Origin: Gorsachius magnificus
Lineage: Eukaryota; Chordata; Aves; Pelecaniformes; Ardeidae
DNA: 64,000 bases
Direction of reading: 5' to 3'
Assembly: GCA_034008185.1 (NCBI GenBank)
Contig: CM067081.1
Coordinates: forward strand, 188,745,510-188,809,509
The notes under the pieces are model-generated. The model saw only the letters and a program-made list of their open reading frames with translations. It had not been told where the DNA came from and ran no database searches. Numbering within the stretch: the stretch's first letter is position 1; each line of letters begins with the position of its first letter. Position numbers and translations under genes: made by a program. Shown one piece after another: positions 38,344 through 50,200 of this stretch.

Positions 38344-39688
38344 GTGATGGAACAACTCATTCTGGGTGTCCTCTCCAAGCAAGTGGAGGAAAAGATGATG
38401 ATCAGGACTACCCAGCATGGATTCACCAAGGGGAAATCATGCCTAACCAATCTGATAGCCTTCTACGATGGCATGACTGGCTGGGTAGATGAGGGGAGAG
38501 CAGTGGATGTTGTCTACCTTGACTTCAGCAAGGCTTTTGACACTGTCTCCCATAACATCCTCGTTGGGGAAACTCAGGAAGTGTGGGTTGGATGAGTGGA
38601 CAGTGAGGTGGATTGGGAACTGGCTGAATGACAGGGCTCAGAGGGTTCTGATCGGCTGGGCAGGGTCCAGTTGGAGGCTGGTAGTTAGTGGAGTTCCCCA
38701 GGGCTCAGTACTCGGCCCAGTCTTGTTCAACTTGTTCATCAATGACCTGGAGGAGGGGACAGAGTGTACCCTCAGCAAGTTCGCTGATGACACAAAACTG
38801 GGAGGAGTGGCTGATAGGCTGGAAGGCTGCGCTGCCATTCAGCGGGACCTGGACAGGCTGGAGAGTTGGGCAGAGAGGAACCTGATGAAATTCAACAAGG
38901 GCAAGTGCCGAGTGCTGCACCTGGGGAGGTAGAACCCCATGCACCAGTACAGGCTGGGGCATGACCTGCTGGAAAGCAGCTCTGCCAAGAGGGACCTGGG
39001 AGTCCTGGTGGATGACAAGCTGACCATGAGCCAGCAGTGTGCCCTTGTTGCCAAGAAGGCCAATGGTATTCTGGGATGCATTAAGAGGAGAGTGGCCAGC
39101 AGGTCGAGGGAGGTTATCCTCCTCCTCTACTCTGCCCTAGTGAGATCCCACCTGGAGTACTGTGTCCAGTTCTGGGCTCCCCAGTTCAAGACAGATGAGG
39201 AACTCCTAGAGAGAGTCCAGAGGAGAGCAACAAAGATGATGAGGGGAATGGAGCATCTCTGCTATGAGGAAAGGCTGAGAAAGTTGGGCTTGTTTAGCCT
39301 GAAGAAGAGAAGACTGAGAGGGGACCTCATCAACATGTACAAATACCTTAAGGGTGGATGTCATGAGGACGGAGCCAGACTCTTCTCAGTGGTGCCCAGC
39401 AACAGGACAAGGGGCAATGGGCGCAAACTGGAGCATAAGAGGTTTCAGTTGAATATGAGGAAGAACTTCTTTACCTTGAGGGTGACAGAGCACTGGAACA
39501 GGCTGCCCAGGGAGGGGTGGGGAGTCTCATTCTCTGGAGATATTCAAAGCCTGCCTGGATTAAGTCCTGTGCAACATGCTCTAGGTGAGCCTGCTTTAGC
39601 AGGAGGGTTGGACTGGATGATCTCCCGAGGTTTCTTCCAACCCCTGCCATTCTGTGACCCCTTGATAGTCCTGAGTAACCTGGTCTGA
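38344..39688 (+). pseudogene. CR1 ORF2 reverse transcriptase, truncated and frame-disrupted
   Basis: Reverse-transcriptase motifs appear in order. [11 protein letters not shown] is at 38515-38547, with the first catalytic Asp. [13 protein letters not shown] follows at about 38690-38728. The FADD catalytic box is at 38780-38791. The C-terminal region with the conserved Leu-Glu-Tyr-Cys segment lies near 39150. The family uses these to copy its own RNA at a nicked target in the nucleus. Three lesions are visible: a frameshift at about 38555-38580 moving from the 38344 frame to the 38489 frame; an in-frame TAG at 38930-38932; and a one-base gain near 39512-39524 in the final codons. The endonuclease and the N-terminal part of the polymerase are absent. 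The remnant cannot encode an active enzyme. The small number of lesions in about 1.3 kb argues for a fairly recent avian insertion. Confidence 0.95.
39510..39657 (+). repeat. CR1 3' tail, copy 1
   Basis: The segment begins at GGGAGGGGTGGGGAGTCT and continues through ATATTCAAAGCCTGCCTGGA to the terminal ATTCTGTGA unit. It is continuous with the CR1 ORF2 remnant upstream. Only one octamer-type unit is left at its end. Confidence 0.85.
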
Positions 39689-39707
39689 TCTCATAGCTGA
39701 GAGCTAT

Positions 39708-39860
39708 GGGAGGGGTGGGGAGTCTCCTTCTCTGGAGATATTCAAAGCCTGCCTGGATGATGTCCTGTGTAACATGCTCTAGGTGAGCCTGCTATGAGCA
39801 GCATTGGACTAGAGACCTCCTGAGGTCCCTGCCAACCTCAGCTATTCTGTGATTCTGTGG
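39708..39860 (+). repeat. CR1 3' tail, copy 2 (duplicate)
   Basis: This segment repeats copy 1 at an offset of 198 bp, starting from the same GGGAGGGGTGGGGAGTCT block, and ends with two octamer-type units. Both copies share the same unusual G-rich start and the AACATGCTCTAGGTGAGCCT block. That supports either a duplication of this one insertion or a second copy of the same subfamily. Differences downstream (a shortened GAGCAG segment and different final bases) show the copies have diverged. Confidence 0.85.
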
Positions 39861-40439
39861 CTGACCAAGTACTGCCCAAAGCTCCTTGACTTGCTAGCTT
39901 GAGAACTTGGGTAATGTTTTAATATAGACAATATAAGTCTTTTCTTTATGCTCCTTCCTGTTAGATATATATGTTATTTTAACCTTCTAGCAGATGGTCT
40001 CCATCTTTTCTGAATGGATGGTTTGCAGATTTCTTCTTTAACATTTTAGACTTTAGTTATCTTTCTCTGTGTTTCATTTTATTTCTCTGAAGCAAAGTAA
40101 GTTGTGTGGCACGAGTGTGATACTGTTGTTTTTTTTCTTGTAGTATTTTTATGATCCTTGTTGGGGAACTTGAAAACTCATTCTATTGAATGACCTAATA
40201 GTATGGTAGGCATGTGGGCTTAGTGAAGTCCATTTCTCTGTATGTTTACTTATTTCATGGCAGGGGGAAAAAAAAAAGTGCAAAAGAGTGCTAGGATGGT
40301 CTTGTAGCTGATATGTCTTATAAATAATTTTTTGGTTTTGTGTGACTCCATAAACTGATCTTAATATTATTTTGTTTGACATGAGATTATGATACGTCTT
40401 TTTAAAGGGGCAAGAGTTACTTGGAAAGTGCAGTCTGTA

Positions 40440-40690
40440 AAGCCAGAGGGGACCATTGTGATCTTCAGCATAACAGCAGCCATAGAACTTCTTGAATTAA
40501 TTTCTGTTTGAAGTAGAGCATATCTTTTTTGGGCAAAAAAATCAACACTGTTTTAAAATGCTCTCCTGGTGATGGAGAGCCCATGACAGCCCTTGGTAAC
40601 TTGCTCCACTGGTAATTATCTGCACTACTAAAAATTATTTTTGGTCTAAACTTGTCCGACTTCAAATCCCTCATTAAAACTCTCCCTTGC
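40440..40690 (-). mobile_element. Ancient CR1-type LINE 3' end fragment
   Basis: On the + strand the order CCAGAGGGGACCATTGTGAT, CATAACA..GGCCATAGAACTT, TTGAATTAATTTCTGTTTGA, AGAGCATATCTTTT, GATGGAGA and CCCTTGGTAA is the reverse complement of the 3' end of an old CR1 lineage. I recall that lineage as abundant in turtles and crocodilians and present as diverged relics in birds. The copy has indels, and the terminal repeat units have largely decayed. It is much older than the neighbouring CR1 at 38.3 kb and may be shared across archosaurs. Confidence 0.8.
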
Positions 40691-43600
40691 TGTGTTGCCT
40701 ACAGAAAACATGACAATGGATGGGCCGTGGATCGGAGGGCTCCTGCCTTTCCCACTGATCTGTATTGTTTCCTTGTTTCCTCCTGCTCTCCCTCTGAATC
40801 CACCTGTTTTGTCTTGTGTCGTATGTTTGGCTTTTCAGGTTTCCCACGCAGGGATTACCTATATGTTGTGTTTATACGGTGCGGAGTAGAGCAGGGCCTT
40901 AGTCCCTGGCAGGTGCTCCTTGCCGATGAGCGTGTCATGAGGGCATAAAGGATTAAAAGAAGTTTGAGCTATTGTTGTCCTACTTTAACAGCTTTTAAGC
41001 CTGTAAAGAACTACTGTAATCTTTGGGTATGACTTCCTTTGTGGCGAGGACGTTCTCCGTTTCTGCTTTAAGGCCAATAAAGATTGGAGTAAATCATTCA
41101 TTTTAGGAAAACAGCTGATCTCAATAGAGGGGGGGTAAAGGGAGGGAAAATTCCAGTGACGGAAAATCCTTTGTAGCCCTCAGTAGCCTGCTGTAGCGGT
41201 TAGCAATTCAGTGTTTGGTCCTTGTCCCTAAATTCACATCTGAATTTGTCTTGCTTCAGCTTTCCAGGATGTTCCTTAGGGAAGGATAGGGAGGAATAAA
41301 ACAGCATTGTTAAGCTTCTACCCTGTGTTTGGGTACTTACAGACTGTGGTTAAAGCATCCTATAATCTTCTTTTTGGAAACAGATCTACTTTTTCACTGC
41401 CAGCTCTGCTTTCCAGTCATTTAATGATAATAAGTGTGTTCTGAGAATTCTCCCTATTTGAGCAGTGTCCCATTTGACTTGTGGCTATCAGACTGGTGAT
41501 GCTCTTTTGGTAGGAGTGACCCCAGTGTCAAATGCTCAGGTAGCATCACTTCTCAGTTAGATTTCCTTGGTTATATATTCAGAGATTAAGTTAGTCCTTT
41601 CATCTTGCTAGTTCATATTCTTGTTCATTAACTACCATAATTCTTTCACAGTTACTGCTTCCCAGGAAGGTGTTCCCCGTCCTGTGAAACATTATTTGTT
41701 GCTACATATAGCATACATACAAATATTTGTTGTCCTTGCTGTAATGGATGTTGTTTTTTCCAGTTAATTTGATAAATGTAGATACTGTCAACAATACTGT
41801 TAATTTTTTTCCATTCCTTCTTAGTTTGTTTCTTTGCTGCTGCCAGCACCCCGAATTTCCTAACAAATTTATCTTCCATGTTCAAATAATTTCCTCTGTT
41901 CTACCAGTATTTGTTATCCCAAATGGGAGACGAGGTGCAAAGTAGGCATCTATTCCAGGTGTATAATTTCTTTTGATCCCGCTAATTTTGAAGGTGTCTG
42001 AGCACACATGGAATTGAGTGTAGTAATTGTTGGACTTTATAAAGCCGTAACTTTGGTTTTGCGAATAAATTTTTTCATTTATGCCTCAACAGCTGCTTGG
42101 CCTGTCATAATAGTTGGTGGAAAAAAAAAAAAGTTTTTTCTATCAGGCCTCTGATGGTCTTAGGTGGAGGAAAGGAATTTTAGGTGCAGAAGTCCACCAG
42201 CATTGCTACAACAAAATCTGTCAGTAATAAAATCTGGCAACTGCTTTAGTCTTCCCTCCATCAGCCTTCCATGCCAAGGAAGTGATACGGTCTGAAAGTT
42301 TCATGAAGGCTTCATTATGAGCTAGGATTTTGGGCCGGTGGCTTGCTTTCCCAGCACTGCTGATCATCATATGATTGAAACTGGGAAGGTTCTCTCTTCC
42401 TTGAGTCTTATTCTTCCTTGAGTCTTACTGAGTTATTTGATTCTCAAATAAACTAATGGTCCTGGAGGTAAGGTAAATGATAGTGTAATGTCCTTATATT
42501 TCTACTAATTTCCAAATCTTTGCCATGTTGTACCTATCATAGCTCATGAATGTTGATACGGACTTGAGGAGCAGCAGTATTATTACATCACTGTCTTGTT
42601 TATCTGTCATCTTCTCTGGCTAGAAATCTTCAACTCTCCCCCTCCTCAACTTAAATCCTGTCCTCTGCTTAACTTCTCCCTCATGATTTATAAAAAAGGA
42701 TTCTGGTGCATGCCCTGAGCAGCAGTGAGAGGAAGAACTGTGGGCTGGTAGAAGAAATCTGAGATGGGGTGTCCAGTAGAAGAGATGGGAGTGAAAAGAA
42801 GGAGACTAAGTGATACGTGGAGTTTATTTTCTCTCAGAGCTGTTTCTGAAACCAATTCTGGCTGGGCTCAGCTCCCAGAGAAGTAGAAAGCCCTGTGCTG
42901 TGCAGTAGAAGGAGAGAAGGACCCAAACTGTTGGGCAGTCCCAAGATCACTGATCGCTGGCTGTGGTTCTCATGGGAAGGATCTACTAAGGATTATGGGG
43001 CTGTGGTAGAAAGAAATTAAAGAGAACCAAAATTAAGCTAGATTGACAGACATGTTATGTGGCACATTTAAAAGCACAGACAACCCAGAAGAGGAGAAAA
43101 TATAGACAGAAGGGGAAGCAGTCTTCTCTGAAATGGAACAAGTATAAAGAGAAGCCTGCTTGTTGAATGCTGTGGCTTTTCTTTCCATAGTTAGTTGGAT
43201 CTATAAAAGAATATAACAAAAACCTCTCCACCTTTCCCCGTTACTTTAGCTCCATCTCAGTTCCTGCCCGTATTTGACACAAACTTGGGTAAAACTAATT
43301 CTTTATTTTAGAAAATGATTTTAATTTTTATTTTGCAAAAAAAGTATCAGTGAAGCTTTTTATAGCAGTAATTCTCCTTTCTCTGTTTTCCGGTAGTTAC
43401 TGCTTACTAATTTTGAAAATTGGAGGTCTGTGGAACAAAAGGAGAAATGAAAGCTCTTCTTTTGTCTGTTTCCCTTCTTTCTTTTTAGGCCTGTACTCCC
43501 AGTAGGTAGTCTTGAAGAGCTGTGTAGGAACCTCTGGAAGGGACAACTGTATTAGCTAGACAGGATTTAGAAATACACTCTTTAGAGAACTGAGACCCGT

Positions 43601-43704
43601 ATTAATGCTGATGTTTACTCTCGTTTCTTCATCAGCAGAGTCAAGTGAAGTCCCTCTCCAGTGGGAAGCCTGCAGGGTTACCTGTTACAGTGCTTAGCTC
43701 TTTC
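40691..43704. other. Non-coding spacer between CR1 relic and LTR
   Basis: No exon, RNA gene or further transposon is recognised. A short tandem duplication (17 bp period, TCTTCCTTGAGTCTTA twice) lies at 42395-42427. The remaining sequence is ordinary intron-like DNA with A and T homopolymers. Confidence 0.55.
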
Positions 43705-43709
43705 AGCAG
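43705..43709. repeat. Target-site duplication AGCAG, left copy
   Basis: AGCAG immediately precedes the TG start of the solo LTR and is repeated exactly after its CA end at 44249-44253. A 5 bp duplication is typical of several endogenous-retrovirus integrases, including ERVL-type families. Confidence 0.85.
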
Positions 43710-44248
43710 TGTCCTGGTTTCGGTTGGGATAGAATTAATTTTCTTCCTAATAGCTGTCAGAGCGCTGTGGTTTGGATTTAGTTCCAGAAGAATGTTGATA
43801 ACACCCTGATGGTTTAGTTGTTGCTGAGCAGTGCTTACACAGTCAGGGACTTTTCAGCTTCCCCTGCTCTGCCAGGGGCACAAGAAGCTGGGAGGGGGCA
43901 CAGCCAGGACAGCTGACCCAAACTAGCCACAGGGCTATTCCAGGCCATAGGACGTCATACTGAATGGAACAGTGGGGGAGTTGGCTGGGGGAGGCGTGGC
44001 CGCTGCTCAGGAACTGGCTGGGCATCAGTCAGTGGGCGGTGAGCAATTGCATGGTGCATCACTTGTTTTGTATATTTTTTTATAATTATTATTATTTTCC
44101 CTTCCTTTTCTGTCCTATTAAATTGTCTCTGTCTCATCCCGTGAGTTTTACCTTTTTTCCGATTCTCTCCCCCATCCCACTGGGGGGGGGGGGGCAGTAA
44201 GCGAACGGCTGGGTCGTCTTTAGCTGCCTGCCAGGTTAAACCATGACA
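43710..44248 (+). mobile_element. Solo LTR of an avian endogenous retrovirus
   Basis: The 539 bp element starts TGTCCTGGTTTCGG and ends ACCATGACA, giving the TG...CA ends of a retroviral LTR, and is flanked by perfect AGCAG duplications. It contains a CRE-like GACGTCAT (43951-43958), a polyadenylation signal ATTAAA (44117-44122), a T/C-rich stretch and a G13 run (44182-44194). No internal coding region or second LTR is present, so it is a solo LTR left by recombination between the two LTRs of a provirus. The overall sequence is one I recall as a common songbird/neoavian LTR (TguLTR5-like, probably ERVL-related). The name is from memory. A clear TATA box is not seen between the CRE-like site and the polyadenylation signal, so this copy may have lost promoter activity. 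Confidence 0.92.
44117..44122 (+). promoter_or_regulatory. LTR polyadenylation signal ATTAAA
   Basis: The hexamer is the commonest variant of the AATAAA signal. It lies in the 3' half of the LTR, followed by a T/C-rich stretch, as expected at the R/U5 boundary. It fixes the LTR orientation as +. Confidence 0.6.
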
Positions 44249-44253
44249 AGCAG
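44249..44253. repeat. Target-site duplication AGCAG, right copy
   Basis: Exact copy of the 5 bp found directly left of the LTR at 43705-43709. The identity of the two copies defines the insertion boundaries to the base. Confidence 0.85.
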
Positions 44254-47200
44254 AAATGCCCATCTTGTGTCTGCTCTGCCGGTTGCTAAAATGGCATTTC
44301 CAAACTGTTGTCCCACTTACAGGTCACAGTTTGCAGATATCCATTTGACAAAGCTGTCTAGCATTAGTATTACAAAACTTCTGGCCTGTTAAAAATTGTA
44401 TGGTAGAGAGATGCGCAAAATGACATGAATACTAAATACAGATCTAAGAGCTCATTGTATTGCTTCTCTTCGATTAATGAGTGCCTCGTACACTTTGTCT
44501 AATTCAAGTGAAGCAGTTGCAGCACTTCTGGACAGCTTTAATGGAGTGCTTCAGAGTTTGTTTATCAGGTCCTGGTTAAAAAGCATATAATTTGAACATA
44601 AATGATGGCATGTTAGCGTTTTCCACTGGAAGATTTACTGGACTGCTCAGGATAGCTGACAGAAGTGGTGGGTGGCAAAAGACAAGTGCTTAGTTGCCTA
44701 AGGCCATGGTGTTGCTGTCCTATGACGTCCTGTGTCTCAAAATTCTGTAGTGCCTTGCACATATGATAGGAAGTAACCTTTAGCATGTCAAATTAAGAAA
44801 AAAAATGAGTTACTAATAACAGCATTGCAGATGATTTGTAGGGAGTTTTTTTAATCACAGATATTTCATATCCTCCTTCACACCCAATTCGTCTTGCTTT
44901 CTAAGAATGCTTAATTAATATTGTACTTATGCTAATATGAAACAATGATGATGGCAGTTCACTGAAATTATGTGTTCTACTAAATTGCACTTGACCAACA
45001 TTACTTAGAGATGACTCAGTACTGCATGTGGCATATTCTATCCATAAAACTTTTTATTTTTAACAGTTTGAGACACAACCTGATTATTTTATGTTTCTAT
45101 ATATCTATGGCACTGAATTTTAAGATAATATTAGTTACTTCATCCGTAGTTCAAAGAGTGCATAAGGTAAACTCCCTTTACAGATCTCTTCTGTTTTGGT
45201 AGGTCCCGGTTTGTGGTACATAACATTCCTACAAAACCACATGTGGACTGCTTGCTTCCAAAGCTTTTTATGACTTCCAGCATGTAAACACTTTATCTCC
45301 AGTATCAGCAAGTATCATCTATCTTTGTGTATTGCTAGACTTCAAATGGTGTAAAAAAAGGGTTCATACTTCGATGGCGGTGGCGGCCCCTCCAGCGGGT
45401 GCACGTGAGTGTGCAGGCAGAGGCAGAGCTCGGGGCGTCTAGAGAGGAGCCAGGGAAGGGGAGTTGCGCTTTCCTGGGGGTAAGCAGTGTGTAGCCGTTC
45501 CCCAGTGACTTCTGCACCTCTTCGGCCCGAAGGAGAACGGAAACAAAGATAAGGGCTCTAGGCTGAAGGCAGAACCATTTTTTTGGACAGGCTGCAATTC
45601 TGAACGATGTTTTAAAGGTTAGGTTTATTATTTGGGGGAAAAAAAATTGTATTCGGGAGCTGTAGGAATACCATCTTGTATTTAGGAATGCAACATAATA
45701 ATTTTGGCCCTCCAGCAAGCCTCCTTATGGTGCCTGTGTGTGAAACAAAATGACATTTTTTTGCCATGTAATTTGGATAAAACTTTGTTGAAGTAGCTCT
45801 ACCAAAATTATGAAGTTACGTGCTGATGAGGATAATTATTTTAAAGCGTTTAAAAATGTTTAAAATTTCAATATGCCGCATATACATTTGGTTATGAAAT
45901 ACAAAAAACTTTATAGTATTGAAAATGTTCTTCCTAACAAACATAGAACTTCTGTGCTGACTTTTAAAACACACTGAGTTATTAACCAAAAAAATGTTCA
46001 TTCTGTAAGTAATTCCACTTATTTTCATTTGGAAAAATCTTGTTTTTTCAAACTTTAGTAATATAGAGAAGCATGTTTATATTTAAGAGAAGGTTTTACA
46101 AGATGGGCTAATAGTCTTGCATATTAAAAATTAAGATGATGTGTTTTCCTCTTATTATTACGTGTGATCCGTTTTGAGGGCATGGAGAAGGAGACCCTGA
46201 ACTGCAGATTCCTTAATTCTTAATACCATGACAATGATGTTCTGCCCAAGATATTTCCAAATATCATGAGGATCTTCAAATAACAACCTCTGCTATCCAT
46301 GAGAGTAACCTGCAATTTAAAAGTAATACAGAAATAATGCAAAATCAGACCTCTTTTAAACCACATAAATAATTCATTATTTTAGCTATATCTTTACTAC
46401 TGTGGTTGAGTTGAGAGACTATAATCTTTAACTAGCACTATTTCCCAACATGATAACATCAACAATAATGAGCCAGCATTACTCTTTTTTAAATTGAGTG
46501 CAGATTAACATTGCTAAGAGTATGCTGCTCTGCAGGTTTGGATTTTGAATTTTTTTTAATAACGTAGTGTCCTAGAACTTTGGTGGTTTTGTTTTTCTGA
46601 GAGGAAATTTTGCAATTTTCTTTATCTCTGGCTTTTAGTTCAGTAATTTGCTTCAAAGTTTTCTACTGGTTTCATTTTGAAGAAGAAGGATTTTATGGTT
46701 TTATGTGAGAGGTTCTTCTTAGGTCTCATCATCAAACACCAGTTACGTAATTGAATTTTAAGAACGAAAGCAATGTGAGAGAAATGTTTATGTGAAAAAA
46801 GGAAGTGCAGGGACAAATAAAGTAATGCAATAAACTGTGAAGTTAAAGCCATATGCTTGTGTGATTTGATGTTCAGTTAATGTCTGAAATGAAAATTTTG
46901 AATAGAAGATCCTGCTGTTGTGAAGTGACTAGATATGCTTCCTGTTGTGGCAATTCATAATGTCCTTTACGTGCAACTGTGTGGTAAGTGTGTTTACATA
47001 TTATCAGATATTATTTGGGAAATCGGTTTCAAGTTTGTACATTCCTCCTTTATAAAGGCTTTTGCTTGAGTTATCACTGTTTCAATTTGTATTGATCTGG
47101 TCGATACAGAAATCTCTTCAGAAGCAGTTTGCATTATTGAGGCAAAAAGCCTGCTAACGATACAGCAGTTAGTTGTCATTCTTCTTGCCCTGTAGTAAGA

Positions 47201-50200
47201 AAAGGTTTGCCTTTTCAGGATTAAATTTTTTCCACCCATGAGCATGTGTAATATACTCATACCTTGACAATGTCGTCTGATGGTTGATTGTATCTGGATT
47301 ACCTGTCTTACTCCTGCACCAAAAGGGTATGAATAGCTCTCCTTCAAGAACCTACTTAAGTGGTCACAGACTGTACTAGGGTTCCCCTTAATAGAGAGGT
47401 AGAAGCATGATAAAGCCTGATGCATGAACATTTTGCATGAGAGTGCCCCCGTTGAGGTAATTTTAGAGCAAGACATTCTGCTCCAGCCTACTCTCCTTCT
47501 GCCACCAGGAGGACTTGGCAGGAAACAGCAGGCTCCAGGGAGTGTGGACTTTCTCTGCATCCCTCTTAACTCCTCATCCCTGGAAGCAGTTGCTGTATTC
47601 AGGAAGGATGAATCTTTGCAATTCAGTGACCAGGGTCATTAGACCTTTACGGCAGTGAGGAAGTAAGTCTGTGCATTTGCATCATTGCAGTTTCATCTTG
47701 TAAATCGGACTGTTGGAGAAGATTTTGCCTGATTCAGATTGCCGCCCTTTACATGTTGGAAGACTGCACTCTAATGTCTTCTGAGGCACAGGCTGTTGAC
47801 AGAATATTCTTGCTAGTCTCTGTAACTGTGGTAGAATCTTCCGGTTAATTTGTAGTGTCCATTCTTCTGATGAGAAGTTCATCTTGGCTCCAGACACCTG
47901 CCAGGGACCTCCTATTAGATGTTTCCTTTCTTCAGTTCTTGGACAAGTTAAGTTCCATGCTTCTGCAAAGCTATGAGGGACACCCAATTCCTAGGTCATG
48001 CTTCTTTGTATCCTAAGAGAGAAGTCTGTATTTTGTCAGGAACAAGGCTCCAAATGATCCCCATGCCCTTTTCAGGTGGTCTGTTCCATATGGCAGTTTG
48101 AACAGCCTAAACTATGGTTGAGATCATAGACCTCTCTAGATACTAACTCTGCTGTATCATGGCATGGAGGCAGGTGGCAGGACTGATGCTGTCCCAGGAT
48201 CTTATGCTTTTCTTTCCTGTCTGCTGCCTTAATGTGTATTTCCACTCTTTTTTTGTTGCAAGGTGGACAGGTTTTCTACCGTCTTGGTATAACAAAACAT
48301 CAGATGCTTGGGGACCAGGCATAATGAACAATGGCTGTGTGATCCAGCTCAGCGTGTATCCCCACTTCTGTCTCCTTTTTCAGACACCCTTTTCATGAAA
48401 GCGTGCCTTACCTGTGGGTAGATTTTGCTTTACATCATGGGTATCTGACAGCAGTTGCAGCACACCTGAGTAGAGTGGATTTTGCAGAGGTTATTTCTTG
48501 CCAAGAGAAAGGGTGTTTTGGCACCATATTCCTATGTCTGAAATTCAGTATGGAATTAGGTAGCATTTGTCTGACTGGTCAGTAGGTAGTGTGTAACTTT
48601 TTAGTATCATAGATGCATATTTTCTTATAAATCTGACCCATTTTCAGTAATATATTTTCTTCTCAGATCATAACTGTGTTCATTTCAGGGTCTTTCCATA
48701 TGTCCTGTCTCTAACCCTTGAACTTTTCATCATGGTGGCGGCAGTCATTGCTGTTAACTTCTTGTGTCCCTGTGTGCCTTTTTTCATTTACTTTTACAAT
48801 TGTTTGCTTGATCAAGGGTGCCACAAAGGTGCAAAACCTGAATCTCTGCAAATGACTCAGTCTCTTTCCAAGCATCTGGGTTCCAAGGTGAACACTTGAA
48901 TCAAAATTATATTACTGCAGTCCTTGGGATCATTGGAGAAACTATTAACTCTCCATTTGTAAGAGGTCTTTTGTCTGGGAGCAGATCCTAGTCTGTGCTT
49001 TCCTTTTCTGACAATACACTTCCCGGCTAACCTCTGTGATGCCTCGTGCCACACGTCATATAACACTAAGTCTCCCCTCTGTGTGCTCTCCTGCTTTGTA
49101 TCCTTTCAGCCCGCTGGCTACTGTTTCTCAAAATGCGGGAAGCTTTTGCTGTAGTGGCAGTATCAGGCCACAGGAACAATACTCATCCGGTCCCTTCCCC
49201 AGCCAGATAGCAATGGCTGGCACATCCTATTTGGCCAGGGGATCCCCTAGGATAAATCTCGTCATCAAAGGGTTGATGTCTGTACAGGAGCATGAGCCTC
49301 ATGGTACTTGTTTTGGGACTCAGAGTGCCTCTGAAATACATCCACATCAGATTTCCAGGCTCTGGAGGTCATCAAAGGATGGCGTGCCTGAGCAGAAACG
49401 TGCAGCATCTTCTCTATGGCATGAAGGCCTTGTACAGTTGGTCCATAGAGAAAAGGATCATCTGTTCTTCCTGATCTTCCAGCCGTCTGTCAGATCCATC
49501 AAACAGAGGCACGTTCCTTTGAGCATGTGCAGCTGATCTGTTCTGGTTGCCTCATCTGCATCTTTCCAAGGGGGGTCAGCCTAGCATAAATCCATTCTGC
49601 ATCCCACACTGGCAGGAGGTGCTTGTGCTTCTGCTGAAGATGAGGACAGGGTGCAGGCTGGCTCTCAGTGCATGCTTGGCACCATACTCAGGTGGGCTGT
49701 TGGGAGGATTTCATCCAGTCACTGCATTCCTAGGAATTCTGGCCATGAGAAGTCTTTGCCGGCCCCTGGTCATTGCAGTTCTCCAGAATATTTCGAGACT
49801 GTTATAATGCCTGGATTTTCTTCGTTTTGTGGTGAAGACCTGTAAGATCTCTGCTGTTTCTTGTAACTGTTGCCCACAGATTAGTCTCTCTGACTCTTGC
49901 CACTTTGCCAAAATACTCCACTGTCTCTGCGTGGGTGCTGAAGACTTCTGAGAGCTTTCTGAGTGTCTTGTGAGTACTGTGTGAGAGTATTACCCTTTAC
50001 TTCAGTTAGACCAGTCCCTATAAATACTAGAGAGGGGTGTTTGACATTTAGTGTGTGTGTTTGTTACCAGTTCCAGTTTCCTTTCCCTTAGCTCTGTAAA
50101 AGCCCATCTGTCACCCATTTCTGCTCATGCTCACTGAAAGAGTAAGCCTCCATTTTCTGCCCTTTTCTAGCTTCATCAAAGGCTTTATTAGGCTTTTTAA

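Larger units (their letters stand above)
38340..39860 (+). mobile_element. CR1 LINE, 5'-truncated copy with reverse-transcriptase remnant and two 3' tails
   Basis: The element begins abruptly inside ORF2 and runs through the end of the coding region into the CR1 3' untranslated region. It ends in the ATTCTGTGATTCTGTGG type of octamer repeat. It retains most of the reverse-transcriptase palm and thumb but lacks the endonuclease domain, ORF1 and the 5' UTR. It is the longest mobile element in the window. The 3' end is doubled: one tail at 39510-39657 and a second at 39708-39860, separated by a 50 bp stretch. Its orientation is opposite to the CR1 fragments at 36.5 and 40.4 kb. Confidence 0.96.

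Noticed and set aside
43955..44263. Open frames across the solo LTR
   Set aside because: They run through LTR regulatory sequence and its G13 run. LTRs of this kind do not encode proteins.
49036..49536. 166-codon open frame on the + strand
   Set aside because: No familiar domain, and neighbouring frames on both strands are similarly open. It is treated as part of the unexplained 47.0-50.4 kb block rather than a gene.
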